Assembly (NCBI GenBank): GCA_947623455.1
Contig: OX392533.1
Location: 30,936,229 to 31,000,228 of the forward strand
Direction: 5' to 3'
Source: Mimachlamys varia
Taxonomy: Eukaryota > Mollusca > Bivalvia > Pectinida > Pectinidae
DNA length: 64,000 nucleotides
Positions 24,588 through 38,300 of this stretch are shown piece by piece (positions within the stretch are counted from its first letter, which is position 1; each line of letters begins with the position of its first letter). The notes beneath the pieces were generated by a model that saw nothing but the letters and a program-made list of their open reading frames with translations, was not told the DNA's origin and did not search any database. Position numbers and translations under genes: made by a program.

Positions 24588-25045
24588 TTACAGTGATTGT
24601 TTTTTGTTCAGATAAGATAAAATGGGGATAAAACAGGTGTGGTGTTCAGTGCATGACGCTTTAGGGGCTACGTAGGGATTATGCGCCTTGAAGTCCTCGA
24701 GTGTAGTGTAATGTACTGCTGCTACAGGAAGGATATTCCACTGTGTTATTGTATGTGGGACAAATGAGTATTTGTATGTGTCCTTCGAGATTTGTTTGAA
24801 AGTGTGTGTATGTGCGTGTCTGGTTCTGGAGTGTGCTGGGGTGAAGATGGATGTGGAGTCGACGGCTACTGTTTGGTGCACTATTTTGTAGAAGCGAATC
24901 GATCGTCGTATTTGTAATGTTAGCCAATGTTGGTGAAGCATGTCTGTTAATGTGCTTGCGTTGTGCTTTTTATATCTATTAAATTTGCTTTGTAGTGTGT
25001 GATCCCATATAGAAGAGCAGTATTACAGTTAGGGTCAGACTAGTG
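24588..25045 (-). pseudogene. LINE reverse-transcriptase C-terminal fragment
   Basis: The minus strand translates in pieces to the extreme C terminus of Jockey/CR1-type LINE ORF2. An upstream piece resembles 'LVRP.L.YCSSIWD', followed by IRRSIRFYKIVHQ, TPAHSRTRHAHTHTF, YKYSFVPHTITQWNILP and TLEDFKAH. These match the family's pattern of an RR..R..YKI.H core, then SF.PRTI..WN.LP and LE.FK. Two minus frames carry overlapping pieces and the upstream RT motifs are absent, so this is a dead 5'-truncated copy. The exact clade was not resolved. Confidence 0.75.
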
Positions 25046-25164
25046 CTTTCTATGCATGTTCTTTTATGTACGTTTGTTTCTATTGGAATGCCAACAATTT
25101 GCTTCAAAACACAAAAAAGATATTGTCAACCAGGAATTCAGTAATTCAGACTATATCTTCCTCT

Positions 25165-26105
25165 GTGTTGTAAGCCCACCATCATCAGATGGTGATCGGT
25201 ATTTATTGGAAAGTGCTGGATGGATCCTTTTCAGATTTCATATGCTTGTCCCCTTGGTCTCTTGTTGCGCATTGTTAACTTTTTATGCTGATCTGAAAAA
25301 CAATATATGAACGGCCATCTTGGAATTTGCATTAATAGTTTGTTATCGATATTTCTTGAGAAGTACTGGATGGATCAATCTCCAATTTCTTATGCACGTT
25401 CTCCTTTGTCCGTAGTTGTGCATTGTCAAATTAATGAAAAAAGCCGACCCGAAAAACAAAATAGCCGACAGACGGCTATCTTGGAATTTGCATTTATTAT
25501 TTGTGTTACTATTTCTTTAGTTTTTGAAAAGTACTGGATGGATCAATCTCCAATTTCTTATGCACGTTCCCCTTTGTCCGTAGTTGTGCATTGTCAAATT
25601 AATGAAAAAAGCCGACCCGAAAAACAATATGGCCGACAGACGGCTTTCTTGGAATTTGCATTTATTGTTTGTGTTACTATTTCTTTAGTTTTTGAGAAGT
25701 ACTTGATGGATCTTACTCTATGTTGATGCCTAGTTGTGCCCTTTTGACTTTTGGTCTGATTGGAAAAACAAAATGGCTGAATGGCGGATTTTACCATTTA
25801 AAGATTGTTATCATTATTTCTTGAGAAGTACTCGCTGGATCATCCTCAAATTTCATTTGTAGGTTCCTTTCATTTAAGAAATATAAGATGGATTTGGAAT
25901 TCGGAACTGATCAGAAAAACAAAACTCCTAACAAGAGACTTTCTGTCAACTATTTAATTTTCAAGAAAAAATCATACAGTTAAGATTAAATACATAAATG
26001 AAAGTTAAAATAAGAAGGGAAAATGTCCATCTTTATAAGAATAAATGAAAAATCATCAATGGTGAGCGTCAAGATCCCTCTGGGATCTCTTGTTCATCTT
26101 GGCTT
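25165..26105 (-). mobile_element. Pearl/Helentron-like element, reverse orientation, about five core units
   Basis: The left end AGCCCACCATCATCAGATGG and the right end GATCCCTCTGGGATCTCTTG are the reverse complements of the ends of the 47345-49271 element. Between them are about five units of 129-168 bp (AAGTACTGGATGGATCAATC, TTCTTATGCACGTTCCCCTT). The two best are exactly 168 bp apart. The 139-codon open frame at 25307-25726 is a tandem-unit artefact. Confidence 0.8.
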
Positions 26106-26334
26106 TTGTTGTGGTCTTCACAAAGTATGGTCACAACTATATATTTTTTATCGTCATCCACCTTTCTTATAAAAGAAAGCTTTCATAGTGTGTGACATGT
26201 GTTATGGTAGTGTATAGGATGGGAATATGATTTAATGGACGTTTAACTGAGCAATTGCTTAACACATTTAGCCATTAAAAAATTGCAAAAGTCTGTGATT
26301 TTTACATTAGGGTTTTTGTGTAAATAAAAAAAAA

Positions 26335-26700
26335 AAAACCCAGAGAATACCGGAGCGTCAACAAAACATAATCCGAACTAAAAATCGATTTAACATTGGG
26401 CAAAATAAGATCAATGGAAATATTAACATGGAGACCCTTGGAAAAGTAAACGAGTATAATACCAGATGCTCCGGAATAGTAAGACTCTTCTGCTTCATCG
26501 ACGACACCGCCATGTATCTCTTGGTCAGGTCCAAGAAATTATCAAGTCTTCCAAGTGACAATCGAATCGTCATTGTCAATCACAACAAGTAAGCACAATA
26601 ATGAGCATACTCACAAGCGTCCATATCTTCATATTACACAAGGATACACAATATTTCTTTGCCAATAAATCCTTGCCAATACTGACATCTCCGCTATTGT
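26335..26700 (+). repeat. Dispersed repeat family A copy
   Basis: AGAGAATACCGGAGCGTCAA through AGATGCTCCGGAATAGTAAG, CTTCTGCTTCATCGACGACA and TCACAACAAGTAAGCACAAT, in the same order as the other copies. An A-run precedes it. Confidence 0.8.
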
Positions 26701-29590
26701 CAAAACATTGAATCGACACATGTACTACATTGCAGTGTATGTTTATTCTATTTTTTGTACGCACTACGGTTCTGAGTCGGTTCGCATTCTAACGACGACA
26801 TGTGTGATGTCACAACAGTAAAAGCAAAAACCGCATAAAAAGTAAGAGAACATTTAAAACCAGTGACAATATGATTTATGCTGATCCAGGCTAAACAAAA
26901 GGAAACAAATCCCAATCGATCGTTTTATTGTTAATGCATTTTACAATAACCTAGTTAAGGAATTTTACAATCGTGCCTGATTTCATTATGACTATATAGC
27001 AATTTTGAATATTTTGTCATACTTGAATATTCGGGTTTGAAGAAAGACGACATGTCGGCTGCCATTGCAGACCATCTGATTTAGTGTTGGTTTATGTGTA
27101 AAGCTCTTTTGTTTTGGTGTTTCCACGGTTTCTGTTGTGTCCTGGTGTTTTGACGTTAGAGAATAATTTTCTTCTTGTACTCTTCACATTAGTGATTAAA
27201 GCATCGCCGGTTCCTGTCGGCGGTAAAACATTTGTGAACAGATGACGGATCAATTGTTTTGCGACCAGAATAAAATCAATCAGTGTGTCCTAAATGTCAA
27301 TTTGATACAGATTGTGTTTGGATTTTACAGTTTTTTTTAGGATAATCACAAGGTATCAATCATTATCAATAGCCGTGATTGGCTGCTTACTTTCACCTTG
27401 CCGAACTCATTTATTGTAGATCGAAGACTGTTCACTTATCTATCATCACATGTAAATCAGTAAGGAAAAGTTAACACATTGTCAATAATCAAGGAACCTT
27501 GTTTTTTTATAAGTTTGAGATAACTAAAGGATATTGGACAGGCTGGAAGCAATAAAGCAAACGTATTGACAATAATTACGCGTTGGAGAAAGCTTTTTAT
27601 AGTTTGATCTTATTTTGTTTGAAAACGGCAACCGTCGGTATACAATCACTGTTTCAATAAAAATGTAATCAGGATTGTTTTCATAGTACATTATAAACTA
27701 TGGAGAGGGTAGCGTTGTCTACATTATTACATTTTTGGTGTATAACAGAACTTGGGAGCAGATTACCGTACCCCTGAAACCTTACACACAGTCAAATTTC
27801 ATCCTTTCGCCGTTAAAATCGCTTTAATATATAGTATTTAAAGTTCAACACTTATGACAACTGTCTAGATTCAGATACTGACTTAAAAAGAATGTAAAAG
27901 TTCGCACGGCTTTGTCTGAAACTTATTTACGGGTGTTTATTTTCGCTCATCACAAAATGATTGTGAAAACATGTTGCCTACAAAGCTATGAACGAATATA
28001 GATAAGCCATTTACATAATACTTAATATTCCGACAGTTTACGCATCCATTTTCTTTAAAATAGAATGATTTCCAGAACTGAGAGCATTTGATATACCCCT
28101 TTAACCTGAAACTATACGCGGTGGCTCATTCCTTCCAACATTTGTTAACATTTCTTACTCGTGAAAAAGTAGTCAACCTTTCGAACTCTCCTTTCCTCAG
28201 AAGCAGCATATGAATATCCCCTGTATATGTAGTTTGGAACTGTGGGATACTTCAGTTGGTGTAATATTTCTATTTGCTAGATTGACCGCTTCATTTCTTC
28301 ATTTTTGTTTTAACAAAATAATCTAACATCAAGCAATGCTATAACACTGTTTACCGGGATTGATTTCGCCATAGTTAGTGTTCATTCTGTCCGCCGAAAT
28401 GGATTGAATTTATTATTACAACGAACATAAGTCAACGACATAATGTTAATGTCAATATTTCAGCACGAAATTCGTTCTTTAATATGAGAATGGTTTCATA
28501 AAAATTAACTTCGGTTTGTCTTAGCTAAGTAACAAGATATATGACAAGGCATTTGATTGGCAGCCGTTCCAAAACTTTTTTTACATAAATGGATATATCC
28601 GTCATAATATTAACCGTGTCTAATCCAGGGGAATGGACGCTTTATACATCTATAAATACTGCATAATAAGTGTAATTGTGTATATAATCATAACTTCCAG
28701 TGGGCCAGGACCATTCAGCACTCCAAACTGTTAGAAGCTGCAGTGACGCCATATATAAATCGATAATGCATCAGCAATATCCGTTACAAGCCAATTCATT
28801 TATTAGTAATTCAAATTAAAAGCAACATGAGATATTAATAAAAATGTAAAATTAATTTCGAGATTACATAACACATCAGTCAAACATACACAAAACAACA
28901 TGATATTTAATAAGATTTTTTTTTGTTTATTCGTTATCAAAAAGTTATTGGGTCTTCTCGAACCCGACTCTATCCCGAGTAAATACCCGCTGAACGATGA
29001 AGTTTTTTAGCCATGTAACATCAAAATCGTTTGATAATAGACTGATCAAACCACTCACCGTGGAGCCAGACCACAGAAGACAGCAATCATACAGACATTA
29101 CTAGGCCATTATTTCACCCCACCGGAAGGAGACCAATGGTGCCGACAGCAATATACAGAACCAAATCCGGACAACCAAGTCACGGATAAAAAGCAATCTT
29201 ATGGATTGACAAATCGTATCCTTAATTGTATTTAATGATATTTAATTGGGACATTTTACCTCTTTCTTGTCGGCGTGGCTTTTCATGTTTTGTTTAATTA
29301 TGAAATACATCGATAATTGTTTGTGCACAAAAAAATCCTGGTCGTCCAGTTAGCAGAGCTGATTGATTAATTTTATGGTCACGAGGTTCTTTTACATTAA
29401 TGTCTGAATAGAAGACACGTGCAAACCACGTTCACGCGAAATAACAGAAAACTTTTATTGGAATACAAAAAATAAACCTTAAAACACCAAAGTAACGACA
29501 TGTCATGTGCGACAAAATGTATTCACGGAAAAAGTTCGACTGGTGATTTATATTTCTTAAATTTCTGAATTTACATTTCTGCATTAAAAA
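26700..29590. other. Intergenic, no gene or clear repeat recognised
   Basis: AT-rich sequence without exon-like frames on either strand and without tandem structure visible by eye. Confidence 0.5.
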
Positions 29591-29594
29591 TCAT

Positions 29595-29740
29595 CAAGAT
29601 AATATCAAAGTGTCAATAAAGTCTGAACTCAAAATCTATTACATTAGGGGAGAAATAATAAAAAAGGAAATATTTACATCGAAACCCTTGTAAAAGTACA
29701 TGAAAATAAGACCAGGTGTTCCGGAAGAAAAAAACATACT
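29595..29740 (+). repeat. Dispersed repeat family A, 5' fragment
   Basis: CTGAACTCAAAATCTATTAC, then CGAAACCCTTGTAAAAGTAC and ACCAGGTGTTCCGGAAG, then divergence. Confidence 0.75.
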
Positions 29741-29974
29741 TGATCTATTTTACCGTTTTCTGATATGAGGCCTATGTGTAGACATAAGAACGTTCTCAAT
29801 TTCGTCATGATGTTTTGTATTATTGGATACTCTGGCATCACTTATCTGGTTGGTAAAGAGGGGAGTAATTTTGTCAATTTGGTTGATAATCTTCATGTCC
29901 GATATAAATATAAACTTTATCTATTTTACAACAATTTTGAAACAAGTTATCTAACTTATATTAATCACTCTAGT

Positions 29975-30150
29975 TGGCCCGGATGTTAGCGCGCGAGGGG
30001 TCTTATTGTGGGAGGAAACAGGAGTACCCGGAGAAAACCCACGTGGTCGGGAAGGTGACCCCATACCTTTTCACGTCCGGTCAAGGAATCGAACCCCGGC
30101 CGCCTTGGTCAAATGCAAGTGGGCTATCCACTGCACCACCCGACCATTCA
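29975..30150 (-). mobile_element. tRNA-derived SINE (minus strand)
   Basis: Read on the minus strand, it begins with a tRNA-like head. The A-box region is GTGGTGCAGTGGATAGCCC and the B-box is GGGGTTCGATTCC. A conserved central domain follows, GTGGGTTTTCTCCGGGTACT then CCTGTTTCCTCCCACA. That domain is shared by SINEs across many marine animals. The plus-strand open frame at 29974-30375 is its shadow. Confidence 0.8.
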
Positions 30151-30399
30151 TGTACGATATCATTTGACCACGAAGTTAGAGTTGAATGTAGTGCAATTCA
30201 TCAATCGATTGAGTACCCGTTATCTACGAACATGTGTTCCCACGAAATTGTGTTTGAGCGGAAAAAAACAAACATAAATGTATTTGAAAAGCCAAAACAA
30301 CTGATTACCTGCCTGCCTTCATATGTCTTGTCTCTCAATAGTTCTACAAGCTACCCCGTTGTCATAGTAATATGAACGGAGAAGGTTGCATGTAACAGT

Positions 30400-33300
30400 T
30401 TCCAAACTAGAACATTACAGTAACTTGGCGCTTTAAAGATAAGTAAGTAATTTACTCAAATTCGTGTGCGGTGGTCTTCTTATGGCATTGGATATTTCAA
30501 GGACTCGTGTATTGGCTTTGAGTTTCAACTTGTTCGAATGGATATGTGAATGAAAGACAGGCTATATTTAAAGTAAGCTTCGTTATCTCAGATCGAGGAA
30601 ACGAAGTGTTGACTGTACATAGATAGCCAAAACTTGCACAACAAAGCATTTCATGCACTCATCATACCCTAAAATGAACATCAAACATAATCTGAGATTG
30701 GGAACTCTTCCTAGTGATTTCCGATGTGAAATATACATTCTTTCCTTTTTAAACATTCATTAATGAAAAATCCTAGATTGAAAACGCAGGACGAATGATT
30801 CTACATACAGTTTAAGGATGTCTAGAATCCTAGGGAGAAAATGAATATACTGCGTCTTGGATTGTTTTTCCTTTTGTGGCAGTGAAAATTAAGCAATGAA
30901 TATGATTACAAGAATCCTAAGGATAAACTTGCTTAGCATCACTGACAAGTCCTAAAAGGACGAAACAGCTGAATGGTGCAGATTAGCTCATTATTTGGCT
31001 CGACTGTATGTCTGTTGACATTTGTACAATCGCTAGAAAGGCCTATATACTCCAAAGTGTACCCTTAAATTTCCATTCAGACTTTAAGACATAAAAATAT
31101 CATTCGATTCTTTGATTTGTTAATCTATTCTTTTCTCTTTAATCTATACATGCACCATTTGAAGACAAGACCAGGCTCTGGTCTTGAACCAGTTTTTATG
31201 CCACAGCCCACTTTGAGCAGCAACATAATATTTTTAGAAGCAATCACATGTCACTATTGATATTTTATGAGCTACATATAAAGAAATCTTAATGGCAGTC
31301 ACAATCAAATCTATTGAAATAGGAATATCTCATGCGATTATTACAGATGTATTCCCGAACACTGCATTAATGAATGTCGAGTTGTTATATGTTTTTGCAG
31401 GATTGGGCTGTGTCTGACATAGGGCAATGTACTTACAGCCCGCTGTCCAAAATCAATGGCCGGTAATGCTTCAGGAAGGACATGTATTTACAATGAATTA
31501 TGATTGACACACAACAAGACACCCACTTGTACTGGGTATTATACGATTGCTGTACCTCCGGTAGCCTACACTTAAATACGTCTGTGTCTATCTAACACAT
31601 GACGACAAGTACTCATCTCCTCCTAATGGATAGCATCTGTGAGAATATGGTTGGTTTGATATACAGAAATTAATCAATTCCAAAATCAGAAATAGAAAGG
31701 AAAAAAATATTAGAATATTCTATTTTTTTTAAAGATTTTGACAGTAACAGCATACGAACAAAATATACAGAAACCAAATTATCGAAGGAAAGATTTTCAT
31801 TTCCATGGATGTGATTAAAACAATAGGTATTGTCATAGGCATGCATCGTCTCTTTGCTTCGATGATACTGCCTTGTTTATAACGCCGTGAATTGAATATG
31901 AATTTCTGTATATTTGTTCAGGGTTTAAGGTTTTACCAACAAACATATTAACAGTTTTCCTAATTAACTTGTCTTTGAATACAAATATCTTTCCTCGCTT
32001 TGCAGATTGTAGTTATATGATTAACAAACTAAGATCAATCGGATTTATTCTTGACCCAAACTATTCATTTTCTTTTCCAACCAGGAAAAAACAACTTGGA
32101 TGGCAACATGTACAACAAATGCCGTAATCAATAAGACAAGTCAGGTCACATGATACGTGTTCACGCAACATTTGAAATGCCAGTAGTATCAATCATGTTT
32201 AAATAACCTAGAGTGTTACAGAAAAACACTTTTTTTTCTATATTTGTACAGTTAAAACGGTAAACATGTCATACCGATCCCATCATATTGTCATTCACAC
32301 CCAAAGTGAAAGGCGTTACTCTTTGTTAAATAAACACAAAAACGTGACATTTGCAGTTAGATTTGTTTCGTATAGAATTCAATGATATTGCTATAGGATT
32401 TTTTATCAGCTCGGATTGTATGCATGTACTTGAATATTGTAATGGAATCAAACACTTGACGAAGTCGCTGATGATATGCCATTGTTTCTCCTCACATATC
32501 TTAGATCTTGCAGCCTTGTTGAATTTTTTTGGAGCAGGAAATAATTTTACACGATTATGAAATGACACTAAAATCTGATAAATATAATTAGATCATCGAC
32601 TCACAGCTGCCATGCCTCCCGTTTACGTTTAGATCGTGCCGTTTGCTTTCTCTGTTCCTGTTATCCTCTCTGTGCAATTTAACGAGTGGCATTTTTTCCC
32701 TTTACAATTCATAAAGTTTCTTGCATTCGTTTGGTTCTCACGGTTTCCTTTGAGGCTCTTCTGATAAAAGACATATTATATTCATCTATACCCGTGGCCT
32801 CTCAAAGATTATGAGTGGTATTCCTTTTGTTTAATTTGTGCCCTTTCATTAAGTGTTCTGTATATTCAGAACATGCTCTAGAAAACTAAGGAAGGGACAA
32901 CATGGATGCTATTCTACAGAAATAGTAAGTCACATTGAAAAATAATAACATTCTAAACTGAAGGTAAAAAGAATATATTATCATGATTAAAAGGACAATA
33001 CAGAAGTATTTTTATGAGATTACCACAAGTGAAGAGAACTAATCCTACTTGGGGGGGGGGGGGGAATAAAACCTGAAATGTAAAATGAAATACATAAAAA
33101 TATAGTATACTTTTTCACGGTCACACTATTAAAGAATACAAAAAAAGTGTTTAAATTACTTTAGCATTTAACATGATGTTTACCCAGTAATATTAAGTGT
33201 CCAGAAGAGGCAAAACAAATCAATTCATTACAAAGTGCATACACATGTATATGTCATAATAACACATCCGAAAATATTCGTCATTCTATTAAAAGGAAGC

Positions 33301-35300
33301 TAGATAATAAAAACCAAATTGATTTTCTCAGTAGCAAGTACAACCTGCCACAAATCTACCCGAAAATCGTTATGCAAACAATCATTTAATGTAATAAAAT
33401 TTTGGTGATGCTTTTTAATGAAAAACTCTTAAAGAAGATTAAAGGCTTTTGCCGGTCAATTTAATGCATTAGGATTATATGTACCGTTACACTCTGAGCG
33501 CCCCTTTAAAGAAACAATTCCGAGCTTGTGCAAACAACACATTAACAACAAGATGAAAGCAGAAATGGTTTTGAAGAGATGTCATAACTCTAAATGGTCA
33601 GTCCATTTCATGACTCGGACCAATAGTTTATTTGTGTTTTACAGCCCATCGATAACTATGGTAATTTACGGCCGAGCGGGTTTTGATATCCCTAAAATAG
33701 GAGGTCATTGTATAAAAGAGGTCAAAATAAGGTAACAGTATGAAATATGCATTAAAAAGGCATAACCACAAAGGACACTTGAAAGGTACCGAGGAATAAA
33801 ACAAAGTCTTTTCAAAAGACATTTAAAAGTGATTACGGATGATAAAAAAATACAAAATCCATGAATGGTCTGTAACGATGAAAATGTGATGAGATACTGT
33901 CAGATGATCCTTACAGCATACATGTTGAGGAAAGTAAACAATCCAATTTCTTCCTAATAACCCGAAGAGTAGATCTACTCTAACGAAATCGGTTAGAGTT
34001 TTCATGTCAATGGCATTGAAGTATTTGTCACAAGCAGGTTTTAAGTCTGTGCATTCTATTAAAACGTTCTAATGTCAAAAGAGTAGCATGCGTGGCATAT
34101 ACATGTAGGTAGATGTTCCATTTTTGAGAGATGCTCATAACTGATTTAAGTATGTTCAGTTTGGAATCGAGAGAGGACATCTTTCTGTCTGAGATCTCTT
34201 CAGCTGAACAGGCACGTTTTAAGTGTCAGTTTTAATTTAAAAATTGTGTGTATTTTCCTTTGACCATCGGTGTTGCTATTGATGTTTAAACTGACTGAAT
34301 ATTTGACTTAATATATGTATATGCCAGCTTGAAAGAGGTGTGGATCATATTGGTCAGTTTGGACCTAAATGTGACCGTGTTCAAAATAAAAAAATAAACA
34401 CCAAAATATAAGGTTTTGGAACACAAATGTTAAATTTATAACATTTATATGTTCTTATTTGCGAAAAATGCAATAACCTTAACTTATCTTCCTGCAACAT
34501 ATTAGCCTTATCATTGATAGGCCCAAATTGGCATCCTTCCTTTATTAATATATACATCAGTTTCGTCCTTCTGGGACTCTTTTAGTGATGCTCTTTACAA
34601 AGGAGAGCTAACAGAGGCAAACATTGTGGTGACGACCTTCCAGGAAATATGACATCACAAAGAATAAAGTGAAAAAAATTCTATTAAGGGATAATATAGC
34701 ATAATATTTGGAATGTTAATATAAGGATTGAACGGCAATGTTCGAATCGGTATGAACGCAAATCGGTTACATGTATATCAAATGGAGGCTGCTAGGTCTT
34801 TATCTTTAATGTCATCATTAAAAAGAAAAAAACCCATACCGTTTAAGTTTGATATAAATCCTTATCGCTATCCAAATTGAGTTTATTACATGGAAATAGA
34901 CATCAACTATGATACAGTAATAAAATATATTTAATAATGAGGTCCAGGAGATGAAAGAACCTGGATGTAGCTAGCAGCGATTAGGCATTATTGATCACAG
35001 TGTTTGCTCGGTCTATCATGATTGGCTCAGCGGTTCTCACACATTTCAGATTGTTAAGGGGATATGATCACTTGTGTTATATACATACATAACGAGTCTC
35101 TGGAACTGGCATCGTAAACAAGACAGTGTTCAAACGGGCTATGTAAATCACATTTGAAACTGGGCAGAATTATTGCTACAAAAAAACATTGCTTATTTTC
35201 TGCTAGAATCATAATGGCATCTTTCCTTGAAATCGGATAGTCACTGGAATTTTACAGTGTGTCATATGAATATCCACTGAAACCAAACAGTGTATCACAT
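30400..35300. other. Intergenic, no gene recognised
   Basis: No exon-like frames. It contains a G-run at 33053-33063 and copies of a short dispersed motif with palindromic GTCCTTCTAGGAC-type wording at about 30950 (minus) and 34565 (plus). A third copy is at 35970. Confidence 0.5.
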
Positions 35301-35337
35301 CCCCTGATATCGGAGAGCTTCTGGAATCACAGTTGCA

Positions 35338-38300
35338 ATGAAAACCTTCAACGCTATCTTACAAGCAAATAAAGCATATTTTCTTGTTAACTTTGGAAGT
35401 ATAACAGTGCTATTGATAGGACTATGGAATACGGTAAATGCAGCGGGAGAATGCTCAATGTTCAAATCTTCTCGAAGGAATAATCTTCAAAACATGACTA
35501 TTCCTACACGCAAGCTGTGGACAGGAGCCAATGTTAGTACGCCAGTCCGGTGTGCGGAGCGGTGTAACAAAGACGACGCCTGTGTCAGCTTCTTCTACAA
35601 CCGGGACTCTCTATCCTGTGTGGGACATTCCATTACATTGGGGATAACAAATGGATCATTGCCTGCTGTCGGCAACACGTATTATGTGAGTGAAAACGGT
35701 ATGTACCTCTTAATACTCAAACCTAAAAGTAAATAATGGCTGAATAAACAGAAAAACTAACTACTTTGTTTCGCTCTCCAAAAGGTCCTCTGGGAGATTC
35801 GTATTTTTGGTTTTCCTTGTGATTACTTGCTTCTACTTAGGGCTTTCATTCAACACAATTCGACTTTAATTTAAGGATGACGTAACACACACATATGCTG
35901 CACCTTTCAAATTTAGTTATAGATACAGTATGCCGAAAAAATTAATTTACCTGCATCATACAACTGCTTCGTCCTTCTAGGACTCTTCAGTGGTGCTAGG
36001 AGCCAAAAGGTGGGAATCCAAAATTTCTTAACTAATGTAGAAGCAGAGAGGTGAGGTGCGTAAAACTCCTTTAATTTATGAATTTAGTAGTAAAATTAAA
36101 TTTGGAATTGTGACGTCATGAAAGGTATAGGGATGCAACAAAAATGTCCAACACACGGAAACATTACTTGTTTATCTAGTCCTCGAGCAGATCCTGGAGT
36201 AAACAACAGTATTAAACCCTTGGGTAAGTGGTATCAAATGTGTAGGAAAAGATGGAGAGCTTAGCATTAGACCCTTTCAAAAATTCAAATGGGAAGGGAA
36301 TGATGTATAGCCTAACTTCATTGTCCCTTTGTGTTGGTGGGGCAGATTCCGTACTGTACTGCAGACAACAACCTTAACATTCGCATGGCAAAGATGTCTC
36401 AAACTTGCAGGCCATTGTTCAATAAGCAAATCATTTTATTGTCATTGCTTCATTTTCTGCAAGTTCACATTTTCGTTACAGATTTAACATGTGCGGAGCA
36501 ACAGAATGATGAGGTATATTTAGTTAATTGTAAATATTATAGATAAATGCTTAAATATTAATCTTCTGAACTATTTGTGTTTATCATTATTGATTTTTTT
36601 ACAACTATCACAGAGTAAAATAATACAGATTTTGAATAACCAGTCAATACTACTTTATTATTTTGTCACATGAAAGTTATTTTTATTAAAAATTAAGACC
36701 ATTATATTCTACATTTGCTCCGCAGGTTCTCATTGACACAATAATAACAGGTAGTCGCCACTATACGCCCAGTGCCTCAAACTATAACAAGATTTGCTAT
36801 TGTGACCTCATCAATCTTTATTGTTAAATCATCGATATCATTGCTGTCTACACTTAATAATTTGCATTTAAAATCAGTTCGAAATACCTAAATAAAGCAC
36901 AATAATTCTGTCAAAGCGTTTTAGCAAATAGTGTTACAGTCCTATAACACATATTGGCTGACATAAAGTCCTACCATGCTTTATTAAGTTTGTCATTAAT
37001 AGCAATGTGTGCTATGTCATTAATAGCAATGTGTGCTATGGGACTGTAACATTTGCTAAAACATTCATTGCTTAAATAACAACATGTTAAACATTAAAAG
37101 TTATACGTTTCAATTGGCATTCCATTTGATACAAGAGTCTCTATGTAAATCTTTCCTTTGTTCATATTTTGCCACTGGTTTAATCGATTTTGATTTTAGA
37201 TTATGATTTTGTTAAAGCTTCGGTATTCTCTTATTTATTTGCAATCAAGGCAAGTGTGTTTTCTCCTCTTGAAACATTTTAAATAACTATGAATTATAGG
37301 GGATTACAGTGTAATCGATCAAAGACGTATTTCAAGCAACACGATATTGGAGATTAAATCATTCAGTTCGCATATGTTGGAAGGAGATACAAAAAAGTAA
37401 CAACACATTACACACAAAAAATTGCTATGCCATTTTAATATTTTGTTTTTGTTTGATGGCATTAATGTTTAAAAAAAAAATAGGAATTCGGATCTCTCGG
37501 TCAATGTAGTGTATGATAGCTCCAAGGGAATAACACCACATGTAGGGTATATGAAATTATTTTTCATTGTAAATCAATTTTTTTTAATTTCAGAATTTTG
37601 AAATATTGAAGTAACCTGTCAGGCCAAGTAGAATTTATTATATGATGTCTAAAGAAAAACAATAAATTATCCAATAAATTTCACGTCTGTAAATCAAACC
37701 GATATTTTCTAGTCGAGAAATATTTCCGTGGCGTTCTATGTTGATGGCAACATTAGAAACCAATTTTGTTTATCGCCGCAACGTCAATCACTCGATTGCT
37801 GTTATTTCTGTATAATATCGATCAGGAAACATGGTGATAATTATGAACTATAAATGTGTTATCTATCTTTAGAAATGAAATTAACAAGGAATAACATTTG
37901 GCAGGTTTCGGATTTTTTTGCTTTATAGTTGGATAAAAAATTAAATGTTAAAACGTTGGTGTCAATGCCAAATGGACCACCATGAAAACAGGAAAAAACT
38001 TGCTGAACTTGCAGTCGGTAAAACTTGTGAGGCATGGTTGTCTAGTAGTAGGACGCCGGGCTCGTGATGGAAGGGTTGCGAGTTCGAGTCCCGGCACTTG
38101 TGTTGTATCCTAGAATAGCAAGATATTTTACTCTGTTCCAGTCGTCTACTTAACTGTAAATGAGTATGTGGTTGGGCAGTGCTAGAAATTGTAGAATGCT
38201 AGCTGTGAGCGCCGAGATGGCAGCACCAGTTGTATGCTCCCCGGGGAGTTGAGAAACGTTATAACCATGGATTATAATTTGGCAACCGCCTTGAGGCGGC

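Noticed and set aside
25307..25726. 139-codon open frame with internal protein repeats
   Set aside because: It spans 168-bp tandem units of a pearl-like element; the 'repeats' are DNA unit repeats.
30080..30150. Possible minus-strand tRNA gene
   Set aside because: The tRNA-like head is fused to a conserved SINE central domain, so it is a SINE.
29974..30375. 133-codon open frame
   Set aside because: Its first half is the antisense of a SINE and no exon signals support the rest.
38029..38100. Possible functional tRNA gene
   Set aside because: A and B boxes are present, but no complete acceptor stem pairs and the sequence continues into a SINE body and tail.
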